Positions 1 through 8,480 of a stretch of 64,000 nt of DNA are shown piece by piece. Below the pieces are notes generated by a model, which searched no databases, was not told where the DNA came from, and saw only the letters and a program-made list of their open reading frames with translations. This DNA is from Pontixanthobacter sp. CEM42 (lineage in GTDB: Bacteria; Pseudomonadota; Alphaproteobacteria; Sphingomonadales; Sphingomonadaceae): assembly GCF_017812015.1 (NCBI RefSeq), contig NZ_JADQTN010000001.1, forward strand, positions 1,776,501 to 1,840,500, written 5' to 3'. Positions within the stretch are counted from its first letter, which is position 1; each line of letters begins with the position of its first letter. Position numbers and translations under genes: made by a program.

Positions 1-129
1 CGACGCAAGCGATCCCGGTTGTCCTAGCGCTTGATAGCCATAGCTCCCCAGAAATTGGGCTTGACAGTCAATGTGGTCGATGACGCGCACCAAGAAGCGG
101 TCACCGGTGAGGATCGTCGGACACGCCAT
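1..129 (-). CDS. virB6: VirB6-like type IV secretion inner-membrane protein, N-terminal fragment
   Basis: The first 43 codons of a gene that runs out of the left edge. The ATG overlaps the virB4 stop codon by one base (TGATG), so the two are translationally coupled. The start reads MACPTILTGDRFLVRVIDH and continues DCQAQFLGSYGYQALGQPG. That resembles the amino terminus of VirB6/TrbL polytopic proteins of sphingomonad type IV systems, including the conserved DCQA and GYQAL stretches. VirB6 is an inner-membrane channel component. Too little is present to see the membrane segments, so the name rests on this short resemblance and on the position after virB4. Confidence 0.6.
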   Translation of the reverse strand, partial: MACPTILTGDRFLVRVIDHIDCQAQFLGSYGYQALGQPGSLAS

Positions 130-2519
130 CAGGCTGCCTTCTCAATCAGCAGATGCATCCAGTTTGCCGGATCAGTGCCTGTTTTACCGACCAGCTCGTC
201 AAACAAGCGAACCGTACTCTCACGCCCAGAAAGTATGGTGAGAAGCTCTTGCTCACCGCTTAGATTGAGCCGCGCTACCACGCTTTCCTTCCCATGCTTT
301 ATCAGGAAGCAATGCGAGTTGTCTGGTAGGGATCTGACAAGTTCAAACTCATGCGGACTCAGGCCGAACCCTTGAATGTAATCCTCTGCCCGTGCCTTCG
401 GATTGATCATGAATATCTGCGTCGCGGCCTGCTCGATGATCGCGCTGGCGATCTGGCTTTCCAGTGCGTCCTGCGCACTCTGGGTTGCGAACCCGACGAT
501 ACCGTTGCGCTTTCGGATAGTCTTTTCCCAATCCTTGATCTTGCGAACAAACACAGGATCATCGAGCGCCTTCCACCCTTCATCGATAACCAAAATCGTC
601 GGATTACCGTCGAGACGTTGCTCCACGCGGTGGAAGAAATACAGCATCGCGGGTGTGCGGGCGACCGGGTGGTCGAGAATGGCGGTCATGTCGAACCCTA
701 CAGTAGTTGCGGTCAAATCGGTAATATCTTTCGGATTGTCAAACAGCCAGGCATGCTCCCCATCGCCAAACCATGGCTTTAACCGCGAATAGAGATCGCC
801 CGACATTGGCCGATCTTGCCCTCTGCATAATTCAGCGAAGTGACGTAGCTGCCGCATCTCTTTGGGTTGCGCAAAATTTGCCTCAAGCGCATCGCGTAGC
901 TGCTCTTGCTCTGCACTCGTCACTTCACCAACCAGCAAAGCCAGCCATTCCTTAAGAAACGCCGCATTTGCCGCGTTCTTGCGAAGCTGCAGCGGGTTCA
1001 GCCCAGACTTAAACGCGGGATCAAGTCGGTCGTAATTTCCGCCGATTGCCCGGATGAACAACTCGGCACCGCGATCCTTATCGAAGAATATCGTACGCGG
1101 CTTATACTTCTGCGCCTGTGCCAGCAGGAAATTCAGGACCACTGTCTTGCCGGAACCGGACGGCCCGATCACCGTGAAGTTGCCGAGGTCTTTCTGATGA
1201 AAATTGAAGAAATACGGCCCGGCTGCGGTCGTCTCGAATAACGTTACCGCCTCGCCCCAATGGTTGCCATGAACCTTACCAACCGGGAAATTGTGGAGGC
1301 TAGCGAGGCCCGCAAAATTCGTCGTCGAGACCATCCCGCGCCTCGGCAAATAGCGAAAGTTCCCGGGAAACTGAGACCAGAAAGCGGGTTCCAGAGCGAT
1401 ATCCTCACGCACTGCATTGATGCCAAGATCAGCCAGCAATGCGATCACTTCGGCGACCTGCGTATTCAGCTTTTTGAGGTCATCGGCGTGGATTGCAATC
1501 GTTGTGTGGTGCTCGCCAAAACCAGCACGGCCAGCAGCAACCTCGTCCTTCGCGCTGGTCAACTCGTCACGTAACGACAAAGCTTCGTCTTCTGCCGAAC
1601 GCATCCGGCGCAGCGCCAGATTCATCCTGCCGAGCGCTTGGCGGCGTTCAACGAATGCGAAGCTCTGGCTAACATTGATCTCGAATGGCAGTCGGTAAAG
1701 CTCGTCGAACATGCCGGGCATGGTCTGTCCGGGATAGTCTTTGATCGAGACGAGCGCCACAAACCGTCGTTCTAATGGGCCTGTGGGGGCAAGTTCGACC
1801 GCATCCTGCCCAAAGCTGATTCTCCGCGCCGGAATATGATGTCCGAGGTCGCCATGTGGCACCGCAGCGGGCCGCATATCTCCGTTATACAAATAGGAAA
1901 GAAACTCGAGAGGCTCCGATCGCTCGCCAGACGAAGTCTCGTAACGCGACAAGAGCTGCGGATCATATGCACTCAGAGACGCCATCAAAGCCTCTCTGGC
2001 ACTATCCAGCGCGCGTTTCTCAGCGGCGATCACGGCAGCAGCGTTATGGGTAGACTTGGCGAACCATCCTCGGACCCGCTCTGCCAATCCGATCTGCCCT
2101 TGCAGCGGGCGGCGGATGATTGTGACGAACAGCTCATTCACATAGAGATGCTTTGCACTCAGCCGCTCTCGCCAGCGTTGGTCGAGCTTTTGCGAAAAAT
2201 CGTCGATATATTCGCCATCAAGGGTGACATCAGCCCGTCTGCGAACGACATGATGGTAAAGAGCAAAGCGCGAACTACCCACAGTCCGCAACATTGCATC
2301 ACGCAATTCTGCGCGGTAGTTCAATTCATCACTATCGGCCGTTTCAAACAGCAAACCACCCAGACGAATTGTCTGCATCAACGTGCCATCGCGGGTTTCG
2401 ATAGTGGCATCGTCCAAATGCCGCGCATATGGCAAATGCGCGCCTGCCGGCGTTTCGTTCGCGATTACTTTGGAATCACGCGTTAATGCTGGAGCGATCA
2501 GGGACGATAGGAATTGCAT
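129..2519 (-). CDS. virB4: VirB4 family type IV secretion ATPase
   Basis: Cytoplasmic ATPase that energises pilus biogenesis and substrate transfer in type IV secretion systems. The Walker A motif GPSGSGKT lies near residues 452-459, and the Walker B stretch ILVIDEGWKAL about 190 residues later, typical of VirB4/TrbE. The N-terminal domain contains GAHLPYARHLDD, a common VirB4 signature. About 796 residues, the normal length. The reading frame is open back to a TTG at 2573 with no ribosome binding site. The ATG at 2519 has AGGA seven bases upstream and gives a family-like start, so it is preferred. It overlaps virB3 by 22 bases and is followed directly by virB6. No frameshift is visible. Probably part of a conjugative or integrative element. 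Confidence 0.9.
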   Translation of the reverse strand: MQFLSSLIAPALTRDSKVIANETPAGAHLPYARHLDDATIETRDGTLMQTIRLGGLLFETADSDELNYRAELRDAMLRTVGSSRFALYHHVVRRRADVTLDGEYIDDFSQKLDQRWRERLSAKHLYVNELFVTIIRRPLQGQIGLAERVRGWFAKSTHNAAAVIAAEKRALDSAREALMASLSAYDPQLLSRYETSSGERSEPLEFLSYLYNGDMRPAAVPHGDLGHHIPARRISFGQDAVELAPTGPLERRFVALVSIKDYPGQTMPGMFDELYRLPFEINVSQSFAFVERRQALGRMNLALRRMRSAEDEALSLRDELTSAKDEVAAGRAGFGEHHTTIAIHADDLKKLNTQVAEVIALLADLGINAVREDIALEPAFWSQFPGNFRYLPRRGMVSTTNFAGLASLHNFPVGKVHGNHWGEAVTLFETTAAGPYFFNFHQKDLGNFTVIGPSGSGKTVVLNFLLAQAQKYKPRTIFFDKDRGAELFIRAIGGNYDRLDPAFKSGLNPLQLRKNAANAAFLKEWLALLVGEVTSAEQEQLRDALEANFAQPKEMRQLRHFAELCRGQDRPMSGDLYSRLKPWFGDGEHAWLFDNPKDITDLTATTVGFDMTAILDHPVARTPAMLYFFHRVEQRLDGNPTILVIDEGWKALDDPVFVRKIKDWEKTIRKRNGIVGFATQSAQDALESQIASAIIEQAATQIFMINPKARAEDYIQGFGLSPHEFELVRSLPDNSHCFLIKHGKESVVARLNLSGEQELLTILSGRESTVRLFDELVGKTGTDPANWMHLLIEKAA

Positions 2520-2785
2520 CGCCACATCCTGTAATTCTTCACTCTCGGGCAATTGCGCACGCGAGTAATCCAAAGGTCAAAAAAGCGCGGCTCATGCAGA
2601 CATAGCAACATGGCAACGCCGTGAAGCGCTAGCGCCACTAGCAAGACCCATAAGCTCTTAAAGATCAAAAACAGCTCGACGGCGATAATCACGTTGAGCA
2701 CGAAGAATGTGAACGTTACACCGGCGAACATCTGCGGACGCGTCAGCGCCACAAACAGCGTATCTCGCCGCAATTCGTTACTCAT
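2498..2785 (-). CDS. virB3: VirB3-like type IV secretion protein
   Basis: Small inner-membrane protein of 95 residues that assists VirB4 in pilus assembly. It begins MSNELRRDTLFVALTRPQM, matching the VirB3 pattern of a short polar N-terminus with an LTRP-like motif, followed by two adjacent hydrophobic segments (about residues 22-62). A GGGAAG ribosome binding site precedes the ATG. It is the first gene of the operon visible here. No VirB2 pilin frame is found upstream, although VirB2 normally precedes VirB3. The C-terminus overlaps the virB4 start. Confidence 0.82.
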   Translation of the reverse strand: MSNELRRDTLFVALTRPQMFAGVTFTFFVLNVIIAVELFLIFKSLWVLLVALALHGVAMLLCLHEPRFFDLWITRVRNCPRVKNYRMWRCNSYRP

Positions 2786-3174
2786 CGATTCTTCCCGCCC
2801 TCATGTCGGCAGACACTGCCTTAGAGTCGACCTTTCTGGCAAGTCACGATGGCGATGAATTTGGATTTCGCCCGATATAGCAATTGGGCATTGAGCCTAA
2901 AGCAAACTTCTTTGCGCAAACCGACAAGGCTCGCTTCGAGCATCGAGGCGGTAGGTGGTGTTGTTTCATTGACGTCCGCTTTCCACCCCACAAGCAGTCG
3001 CTGAGAGGTTATGTTGCCCATGCTGGTAGCTGACTGGCCGCTAGTTAGGATATGAAGCTGGGAGCGGTCTTTCTGCCAACGACCCAATTACGGACATTCA
3101 GTTATTGTCTGGACTTAGTGTGGGTTTGGCCGTGTTCTCCGAGGCCAAAGCAATCAACGCTTAAGACGGTAGAT

Positions 3175-3204
3175 TGCTCATCTATCTCGGGAAATAGATG
3201 AGCA
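3175..3204. repeat. Perfect 11-bp inverted repeat
   Basis: TGCTCATCTAT and its exact complement ATAGATGAGCA flank an 8-base spacer. It sits 15 bases beyond the terminator hairpin of the 3352-3660 gene. There is no T-run beside it on either strand, so it may be an operator or a second, backup hairpin rather than a terminator. Confidence 0.6.
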
Positions 3205-3213
3205 CTTGAGACC

Positions 3214-3247
3214 AAAAAAGGCCGTACCTCACAAATGAGGTACGGCC
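3214..3247 (-). terminator. Rho-independent terminator of the 3352-3660 gene
   Basis: A perfect 12-bp stem (GGCCGTACCTCA / TGAGGTACGGCC) with a CAAA loop at 3220-3247. On the minus strand it is followed by six T residues (complement of 3214-3219). It lies 105 bases downstream of the stop of the leftward small membrane protein gene. Confidence 0.85.
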
Positions 3248-3351
3248 AAGGTTACACCACGGTACTGGGCCGCATTGGTGCGTTCATTTGAGTGCGAGCC
3301 AATCGGGCATGTCGCAGGGATCAAGGACAACAGCCTGCACGCCGACAGGCG

Positions 3352-3660
3352 TTAGACCAACAGTCCGGCCAGCAGACCAAAGATTGACGCTATAATCATG
3401 GCGCTCAGAGACATCCATTTGTCCGCTTTTGCGGCATCACGAATGACTAGGAAATAGGCGGCGAGCCACGGCACCAGCGCAGCTGTGACTGCGATTCCAG
3501 CGATTTGCCCAACTTGGAAACCCTCATCAAATGGAGAGGCAATCGGCGAGATGTCAATCGAAGCAGCTTGAACAAATGCAACCAGCGCAGCGATCACGCT
3601 GCCAGCAGTTGTCATCGCTGCGACCTTTCCGTGTTCCACATGCTCACTAGACTTTGGCAC
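3352..3660 (-). CDS. Small membrane protein of unknown function
   Basis: A 102-residue protein with three hydrophobic stretches, one near residues 16-35, one around 50-75 and one at the C-terminus (ASIFGLLAGLLV). It is therefore probably an integral inner-membrane protein. The start is GTG at 3660, with AGAGG eight bases upstream. A strong terminator follows at 3220-3247, so it is likely a monocistronic unit; the surface-protein gene lies 97 bases upstream on the same strand. It does not resemble VirB2 (no pilin-like signal peptide). No family is recognised. Confidence 0.65.
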   Translation of the reverse strand: MPKSSEHVEHGKVAAMTTAGSVIAALVAFVQAASIDISPIASPFDEGFQVGQIAGIAVTAALVPWLAAYFLVIRDAAKADKWMSLSAMIIASIFGLLAGLLV

Positions 3661-3756
3661 TGTTGGTTCCTCTTATGTGTCAGGATGTTTGAGTTGGACA
3701 CGGTCTGATCGCCTTGCCTTTCCAGACAATCAGACCGTGCGTAGAGAGTTTCTTGG

Positions 3757-6700
3757 TCAGAACCCGAATGAGATCGACGCGCGGATACCGGTGCTGCGGA
3801 AGTTGTCAGCGCCGATCCCATCGTGGAACGCGCCCAAGCTAGCTCTGAAGCCGCGTCCAGATAGCGCGTCGAGGCCGCCTTCGATTCGAGCTCTTAGCCC
3901 GTCATCAAGCACATTGTTGATGTTTGTACCGAAGGTGTAGATGCCTTCGACCTCACCAAAGGGCCGAAGTGTCCATCCACTATCGAGTTCAATAATGTGA
4001 TGCACACGCGGACGGAAGCTGATGTCGCCTTGGCCCACCGATTGTTCGGGAATGAGGACATTCAGACTATCGGTATAAGCCAGTTGCTTCTCGTCGAGAT
4101 ACCGGATCGTGACCTCTGGCCGGATCTGCGTGTCCCTGCCTAACTCGAACTGCCCAACAAGTGACCCACTATAATAACTGCGGCTTGTATCGAATTCATC
4201 GATATAGGTCCCCAATGGCGATACACGGTTGTTGGATTTGCCCCAACCGGCACGCACTTCCGCGAACAACTCGGGTGCTAGACGGACCATGGCATAGGGC
4301 CCGACCAGCCAGCCACTACCTTCCGCTTCACCAGCCTCCAGATCATCACGATCATTGAAGTCGTCAAACTCTGCCAGGGCGCCGAGCAAGAGATTGTTGC
4401 CAATCCGGTAGTCGGCACCAACGTGGAATATCCGGAAATTGGCGCGCTGATTGCCAAGCCTTGCCTTTGTAAAGAAGGCCTCGCCCCAGATATCGAACGG
4501 AGCGCCTGCTCGATCCTGTGCGCCTGTTGCTGCCCTTGCCTGCGATAGGCTGGTCGAGGCACTGGCCTGTCCGCTACTAAGCGACATCGCAAATGGCAAA
4601 GCGCCCGAACCGGGGATTGGAACACCATAGGCGGTGGCCGTCCCCGGTTGCGCCTTGGCTCCGTCGAGCCGGTCCAGCCTGCGTTGCAGATCAGGCTGGT
4701 GCGACATGATTAGCGCATTACGCCCGGTCAGGAAGTCGGCAATTGCCGTGCTTGCCGCTTCGCGCGAATTGACCGATGTGAACGTGCACACCAAATCTTC
4801 GCTGGGCGACAGTTCAAGGGCAATTGACCGCGCAGACAGGTTTGCGACAGAATCGGCATCGTTGCACGAAATGTCAGTCACCGCATAACCTGATGCGGCT
4901 AGGTCGTTTACCGAGACCGTATAGGAGCCGGCCGTCACGCTGCTTGCGCTGATTTGGCCTGCGCCATTCGCAGTATTCACAACGCCGTTCAACGCCGGGA
5001 TTGATGATGTGAATGTGACCGGTGTGTCGCCGCCGATAACGCGCTGTACAATCGTTACCGTCCCCACAGCGCGAACGCTGATGGTAACGGTATCGGCCAC
5101 CGAGTCTGCCTGACCGTCGCTCACGATGAGGCTAAAGACCAAATCCTCATTGCCATTGACCAGGGGGGCAACAAATGTTGGGGAGGCGCCGCTCCCACCG
5201 GTCAATGACACTGGCGTACCTGATATCTGGGTCCAAGTGTAAGTAAGAGTATCGTTTTCAGGATCGCTCGAAGCAGAACCATCCAACGTAACCGTCTGTC
5301 CGCTATCAATCGGGCCTTGATCAACGCCAGCATCCGCAATTGGAGGCGAGTTGGCGAGGATCGTGATGTCGACTTGATCAGTTGGAAATGCGCCGGTGGC
5401 CGGAGGCGTGCCATCATCAACCGCCAATTCGAATGTTAAAGTTTGTGCAAGACCAGTAGGTGTCGGGGCTGTGAAGGTTGGGCGATCCGTATTTGCGCCC
5501 ACCAAAGTCACTGTTGGGCCTGCTACCTGAATCCAAGCAAAGGCGAGCGTATCGCCATCCGCGTCGCTTGATCCAGTCGCGTCAAGAGTGACCACTTCAT
5601 TCCCGAGAACAGTCTGATCTGGGCCTGCGTCAGCTGTCGGACCGGCATTGGCAGGGACGGTAACATCGACCGTATCTGCTGCGGAGTTAGCTGTCCCGTC
5701 ATTCGCAATCAGGCTAAAGGTCAATATCTGTGCGGTATTCGTCTTTGGCGGAGCGATAAAACTCGGGCTAAGCGTTGTTGCTGAAATGAGCGACACTGAC
5801 GGGCCAGCAATCTGTGTCCACTGATAAGTAAGAGGGTCTCCGTCGTTGTCGTTCGCCGATCCAGCCAAAACTACTGTGGCACCAGGCAGGGCAGTTTGAT
5901 CAACTCCAGCATCCACCGTTGGTAAGGCGTTTGTGGCCACGTCGACGCTGACCACTTGCTGGGCTGCACTCGATGCGTCGAACGTATCCGTCACCACCAC
6001 TTCAAATGTCAGCGATTGAACGACGTTGATGCCAGAAGGAGCGGTGAATTCCGGAGTGGCAGTGCCTGCTCCAGTCAAAGTCACAAGTGGACCGCTGATT
6101 TGTCGCCAACCGAAGCTCAGCGGATCACCTTCCGGATCATTGGAAGCTGTTGCATCCAGTGTCACTGTGGAACCACCCGCAACGTTTTGAGTGGCTCCCG
6201 TCACCGCGTTGGGAGCCTGATTGCCAGCTACCGTTACTTCGACAACATCCTCCGCGCGTCGATTGCGATCATCGGTCGCACGCAATCTGAACGAAAGAAC
6301 TTGTGGGAGGGGGCCGCGAACCGGCGCTGTAAAGCTAGTTGCTAGAGAGTTTGTGGATGTCAATGTTACCGGTGTTCCGCCAACTTGAAGCCACTCTATC
6401 GTGAAGGGATCCAATTCCGGATCGCTTGCCGCGCCTGTGAGGCCGACATTTGTCCCACCATTGACCGTCCGATCAAGCCCAGCATCAACAATTGGAACTT
6501 GGTTTGGAAGTGCTTGAGCACATACCCCTCCCGCCGCTTGAAGAAGGTTGGCAGGAACGAGCGCTGATGCAACGACTGGCCCGATACCGCTACCGCTCCT
6601 TTCGTTGATTACAATCTCAAGTGGTCCGCCGCTTGTGTCCGGATTGGCAAAAACTGTCGTTGTGAACACGCCTGCGTTGGAGCCTACGGGTGTACTGATA

Positions 6701-6969
6701 AGTTGTCGCGAAAGAACCCTGCTTCCGCTTCGTGTCCCTACGGCGTAGAAATCGGTACCGTTTCCGTCATCCGTCACGGCCGAGACAGTCGCAGAAAATT
6801 GAATGGCACAAATACTTGATGAGCCGGAAACTGATGTAACAACGGGTGTCGTGGATGTTATTGCGAGGGCGTCACCGCCGCTCAAGGAAAGCGCAATCAG
6901 CGACGTTGCCGTCATGAGTGATTTGCGCGGCACATTTCGTATGTTGAAACGACTAAAGTTTGGAAACAT
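3757..6969 (-). CDS. PKD-repeat surface protein with C-terminal autotransporter-type beta-barrel
   Basis: A 1070-residue exported protein. The signal peptide is about residues 1-36, ending GGDALA. It is followed by a unique domain with a Cys pair, then five tandem Ig/PKD-like repeats of about 94-98 residues (roughly 156-248, 249-346, 347-440, 441-538, 539-633). Each repeat opens with a PPxADAGxDQTV-type strand and contains SSDPEGDxLTYxWTQ. A prealbumin/SpaA-like domain (634-733, containing AGSYTVSV) comes next, then a linker. Residues 820-1070 form a beta-rich domain with alternating patterns ending in SISFGF, a terminal Phe typical of outer-membrane barrels. The likely role is adhesion or surface display; the ligand is unknown. 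A GGGAAG site precedes the ATG. The combination of PKD repeats with a barrel in one chain is less usual than either alone. Confidence 0.8.
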   Translation of the reverse strand: MFPNFSRFNIRNVPRKSLMTATSLIALSLSGGDALAITSTTPVVTSVSGSSSICAIQFSATVSAVTDDGNGTDFYAVGTRSGSRVLSRQLISTPVGSNAGVFTTTVFANPDTSGGPLEIVINERSGSGIGPVVASALVPANLLQAAGGVCAQALPNQVPIVDAGLDRTVNGGTNVGLTGAASDPELDPFTIEWLQVGGTPVTLTSTNSLATSFTAPVRGPLPQVLSFRLRATDDRNRRAEDVVEVTVAGNQAPNAVTGATQNVAGGSTVTLDATASNDPEGDPLSFGWRQISGPLVTLTGAGTATPEFTAPSGINVVQSLTFEVVVTDTFDASSAAQQVVSVDVATNALPTVDAGVDQTALPGATVVLAGSANDNDGDPLTYQWTQIAGPSVSLISATTLSPSFIAPPKTNTAQILTFSLIANDGTANSAADTVDVTVPANAGPTADAGPDQTVLGNEVVTLDATGSSDADGDTLAFAWIQVAGPTVTLVGANTDRPTFTAPTPTGLAQTLTFELAVDDGTPPATGAFPTDQVDITILANSPPIADAGVDQGPIDSGQTVTLDGSASSDPENDTLTYTWTQISGTPVSLTGGSGASPTFVAPLVNGNEDLVFSLIVSDGQADSVADTVTISVRAVGTVTIVQRVIGGDTPVTFTSSIPALNGVVNTANGAGQISASSVTAGSYTVSVNDLAASGYAVTDISCNDADSVANLSARSIALELSPSEDLVCTFTSVNSREAASTAIADFLTGRNALIMSHQPDLQRRLDRLDGAKAQPGTATAYGVPIPGSGALPFAMSLSSGQASASTSLSQARAATGAQDRAGAPFDIWGEAFFTKARLGNQRANFRIFHVGADYRIGNNLLLGALAEFDDFNDRDDLEAGEAEGSGWLVGPYAMVRLAPELFAEVRAGWGKSNNRVSPLGTYIDEFDTSRSYYSGSLVGQFELGRDTQIRPEVTIRYLDEKQLAYTDSLNVLIPEQSVGQGDISFRPRVHHIIELDSGWTLRPFGEVEGIYTFGTNINNVLDDGLRARIEGGLDALSGRGFRASLGAFHDGIGADNFRSTGIRASISFGF

Positions 6970-7103
6970 TGCACTTCCCGACTTGCTGAAGACAGGCTGA
7001 CGCTAGACTTCGATGTTCGGTGGAAGAATACCCCATTCGAGGGATGTTGGTGCCACCTGATCAGCGGTATCCGGCCATTAAGTAAGCAAACAAGGAGCAA
7101 GTA

Positions 7104-7808
7104 ATGTCACCGCGCGCCGTTCTAGCAATCTCAGGATTTACCGCCTTAATCCTCGCCGCCGCAGGTGCTCAGGCAAACACTTATCGAAAGGTTGATAGCG
7201 ACGGAGTTGGAAACTGTGTTTTCTCTGATCGTGTTCTTAACAAGGGAGCCGAAGGGGACGCGGCCTATCGCGCTTCAAAGGTGAATTTTTCTGAGGGAGA
7301 AGATGTCTTTGTGCGTTGCTATTTTGCTAAGCCGCTGGGGGAATACGCGCGCAGTGGCAAGATTAAGAATAGCTTACGGGAAGGAGAATATTACGCGGAC
7401 TTAGAACTGCGCAGTCCGACGCGTTCATCCCAGGGGCCGGATATTGTTGGAGGCATGCAATTTGACTATGCCCCACATGAGGCACGGCTAAACCAACAGA
7501 GGTTTGATATAGGCTCCGTAACGGACTGTGACTTTAGGCTGCCAGCATATGATGCTCGTGTGTGGGGTGTCGGTGAGGATCGCTGCCCTAATCTCACACA
7601 ACTCACTCGCGCGGTTGGGAAGAAGCGCAACGCAGCCTTCCCTTTCACTGCCAAATATTGCGTCAGCGTCATGGTACAATTCGCAGACGTTGTTGACGAA
7701 CGCCGAGAGCTCGATGGCAACACCAACACAATCCGTGTTCAGCGATCACCTAGGCTAATGAACCATCGCTTATCGGAATCTTGCTTCGATTACACGGTTT
7801 CATCATAA
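7104..7808 (+). CDS. Secreted protein of unknown function
   Basis: 234 residues with a clear signal peptide (MSPRAVLAISGFTALILAAA, cleavage after AQA near residue 24). The mature part has several cysteines (NCVF, RCYF, DCDF, DRCP, YCVS, SCFD) that could form disulfides in the periplasm or outside. AAGGAG stands seven bases before the ATG. It lies divergent from the surface-protein gene and 33 bases ahead of the response regulator, so it may be co-transcribed with the two-component genes. No family recognised. Confidence 0.7.
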   Translation: MSPRAVLAISGFTALILAAAGAQANTYRKVDSDGVGNCVFSDRVLNKGAEGDAAYRASKVNFSEGEDVFVRCYFAKPLGEYARSGKIKNSLREGEYYADLELRSPTRSSQGPDIVGGMQFDYAPHEARLNQQRFDIGSVTDCDFRLPAYDARVWGVGEDRCPNLTQLTRAVGKKRNAAFPFTAKYCVSVMVQFADVVDERRELDGNTNTIRVQRSPRLMNHRLSESCFDYTVSS

Positions 7809-7841
7809 TGCACACCCTGAAGGGTACCCAGAAATAGTGTG

Positions 7842-8480
7842 ATGACATACCAGGTAGTAATCATTGAAGATAACGTTGTTGTTCGCGAGCATCTGAGGGA
7901 AATGGTGAATCGTATCGAGAGTTTCTCGGTCGCGGGCGAAGCGGACAGCGTTGTCGCCGGATCAGAATTGCTGGATACGGCTCCAGACGTGGCCCTTATC
8001 GACATCGATTTGATTGATGGTTCAGGCCTTGATTTGATAGCCAAAGCGCGAGATGGCTGTGCTACTAAAGTTGTTATGATCACCGTACTGGGCGATGAAC
8101 AAACTGTGCTTAGAGCGTTTGATGCTGGCGCGGACGGGTACCTCTTGAAGGACGGCCCAGTTGGAAGCATAGAAACTGCTCTGCACGATGTACTTGCTGG
8201 ACGCTCTCCAATCAGCGCGGCTGCAGCCACTCACTTGCTGCGACGTGTCCGCCGACCGAAGCCCTCCAAGAGCGAAGTTAAGCTTACTCCTCGTGAAATT
8301 GAGTTGCTACAATTATTGGCGAAAGGGCTGAGTAATGCTGAGGTTGGCGAGTGCATGGGAATTAAACCGCTAACGGTTGGCACTCACGCAAAAACTATTT
8401 ATCGAAAGTTGTCTGTCAACAGTCGCACCGAAGCCGTATATGAAGCGGTCAATGAAGGGTTTATCAGGTTTGACGGCTGA
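7842..8480 (+). CDS. NarL/FixJ-type response regulator
   Basis: A 213-residue two-component regulator. It has an N-terminal receiver domain with the acidic pair in IIEDN (residues 9-10), the phosphoacceptor Asp about residue 54 in ALIDIDL, and a Lys in LLKDGP near 106. A C-terminal LuxR-type helix-turn-helix follows (LTPREIELLQLLAKGLSNAE, then GIKPLTVGTHAKTIYRKL). The start could be GTG 7839 or ATG 7842; the ATG is taken. The stop overlaps the start region of the kinase gene, so the two form a cognate pair. The target genes are unknown, but neighbouring secreted and surface proteins are candidates. Confidence 0.92.
   Translation: MTYQVVIIEDNVVVREHLREMVNRIESFSVAGEADSVVAGSELLDTAPDVALIDIDLIDGSGLDLIAKARDGCATKVVMITVLGDEQTVLRAFDAGADGYLLKDGPVGSIETALHDVLAGRSPISAAAATHLLRRVRRPKPSKSEVKLTPREIELLQLLAKGLSNAEVGECMGIKPLTVGTHAKTIYRKLSVNSRTEAVYEAVNEGFIRFDG

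Larger units (their letters stand above)
2786..3351. other. Gene-poor intergenic stretch upstream of virB3
   Basis: No convincing gene. One leftward open frame (2821-3087) has no family resemblance and no good start. The stretch holds two perfect hairpins (described separately) and, around 2971-3100, copies of a GTCCGCTTT/GCGGACATT-type motif that recurs at 11.36-11.43 kb and 19.39 kb. The promoter of the virB operon should lie in 2786-2900, but I cannot point to clear -35/-10 boxes. Confidence 0.6.

Noticed and set aside
2821-3087. 88-residue leftward frame upstream of virB3
   Set aside because: Overlaps the AATGTCCGCT-like repeat and terminator region, no ribosome site, no family.
8377-8451. 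Upstream start of the sensor kinase
   Set aside because: Would overlap the response regulator by over 100 bases; ATG 8452 (or 8440) gives a normal kinase start.
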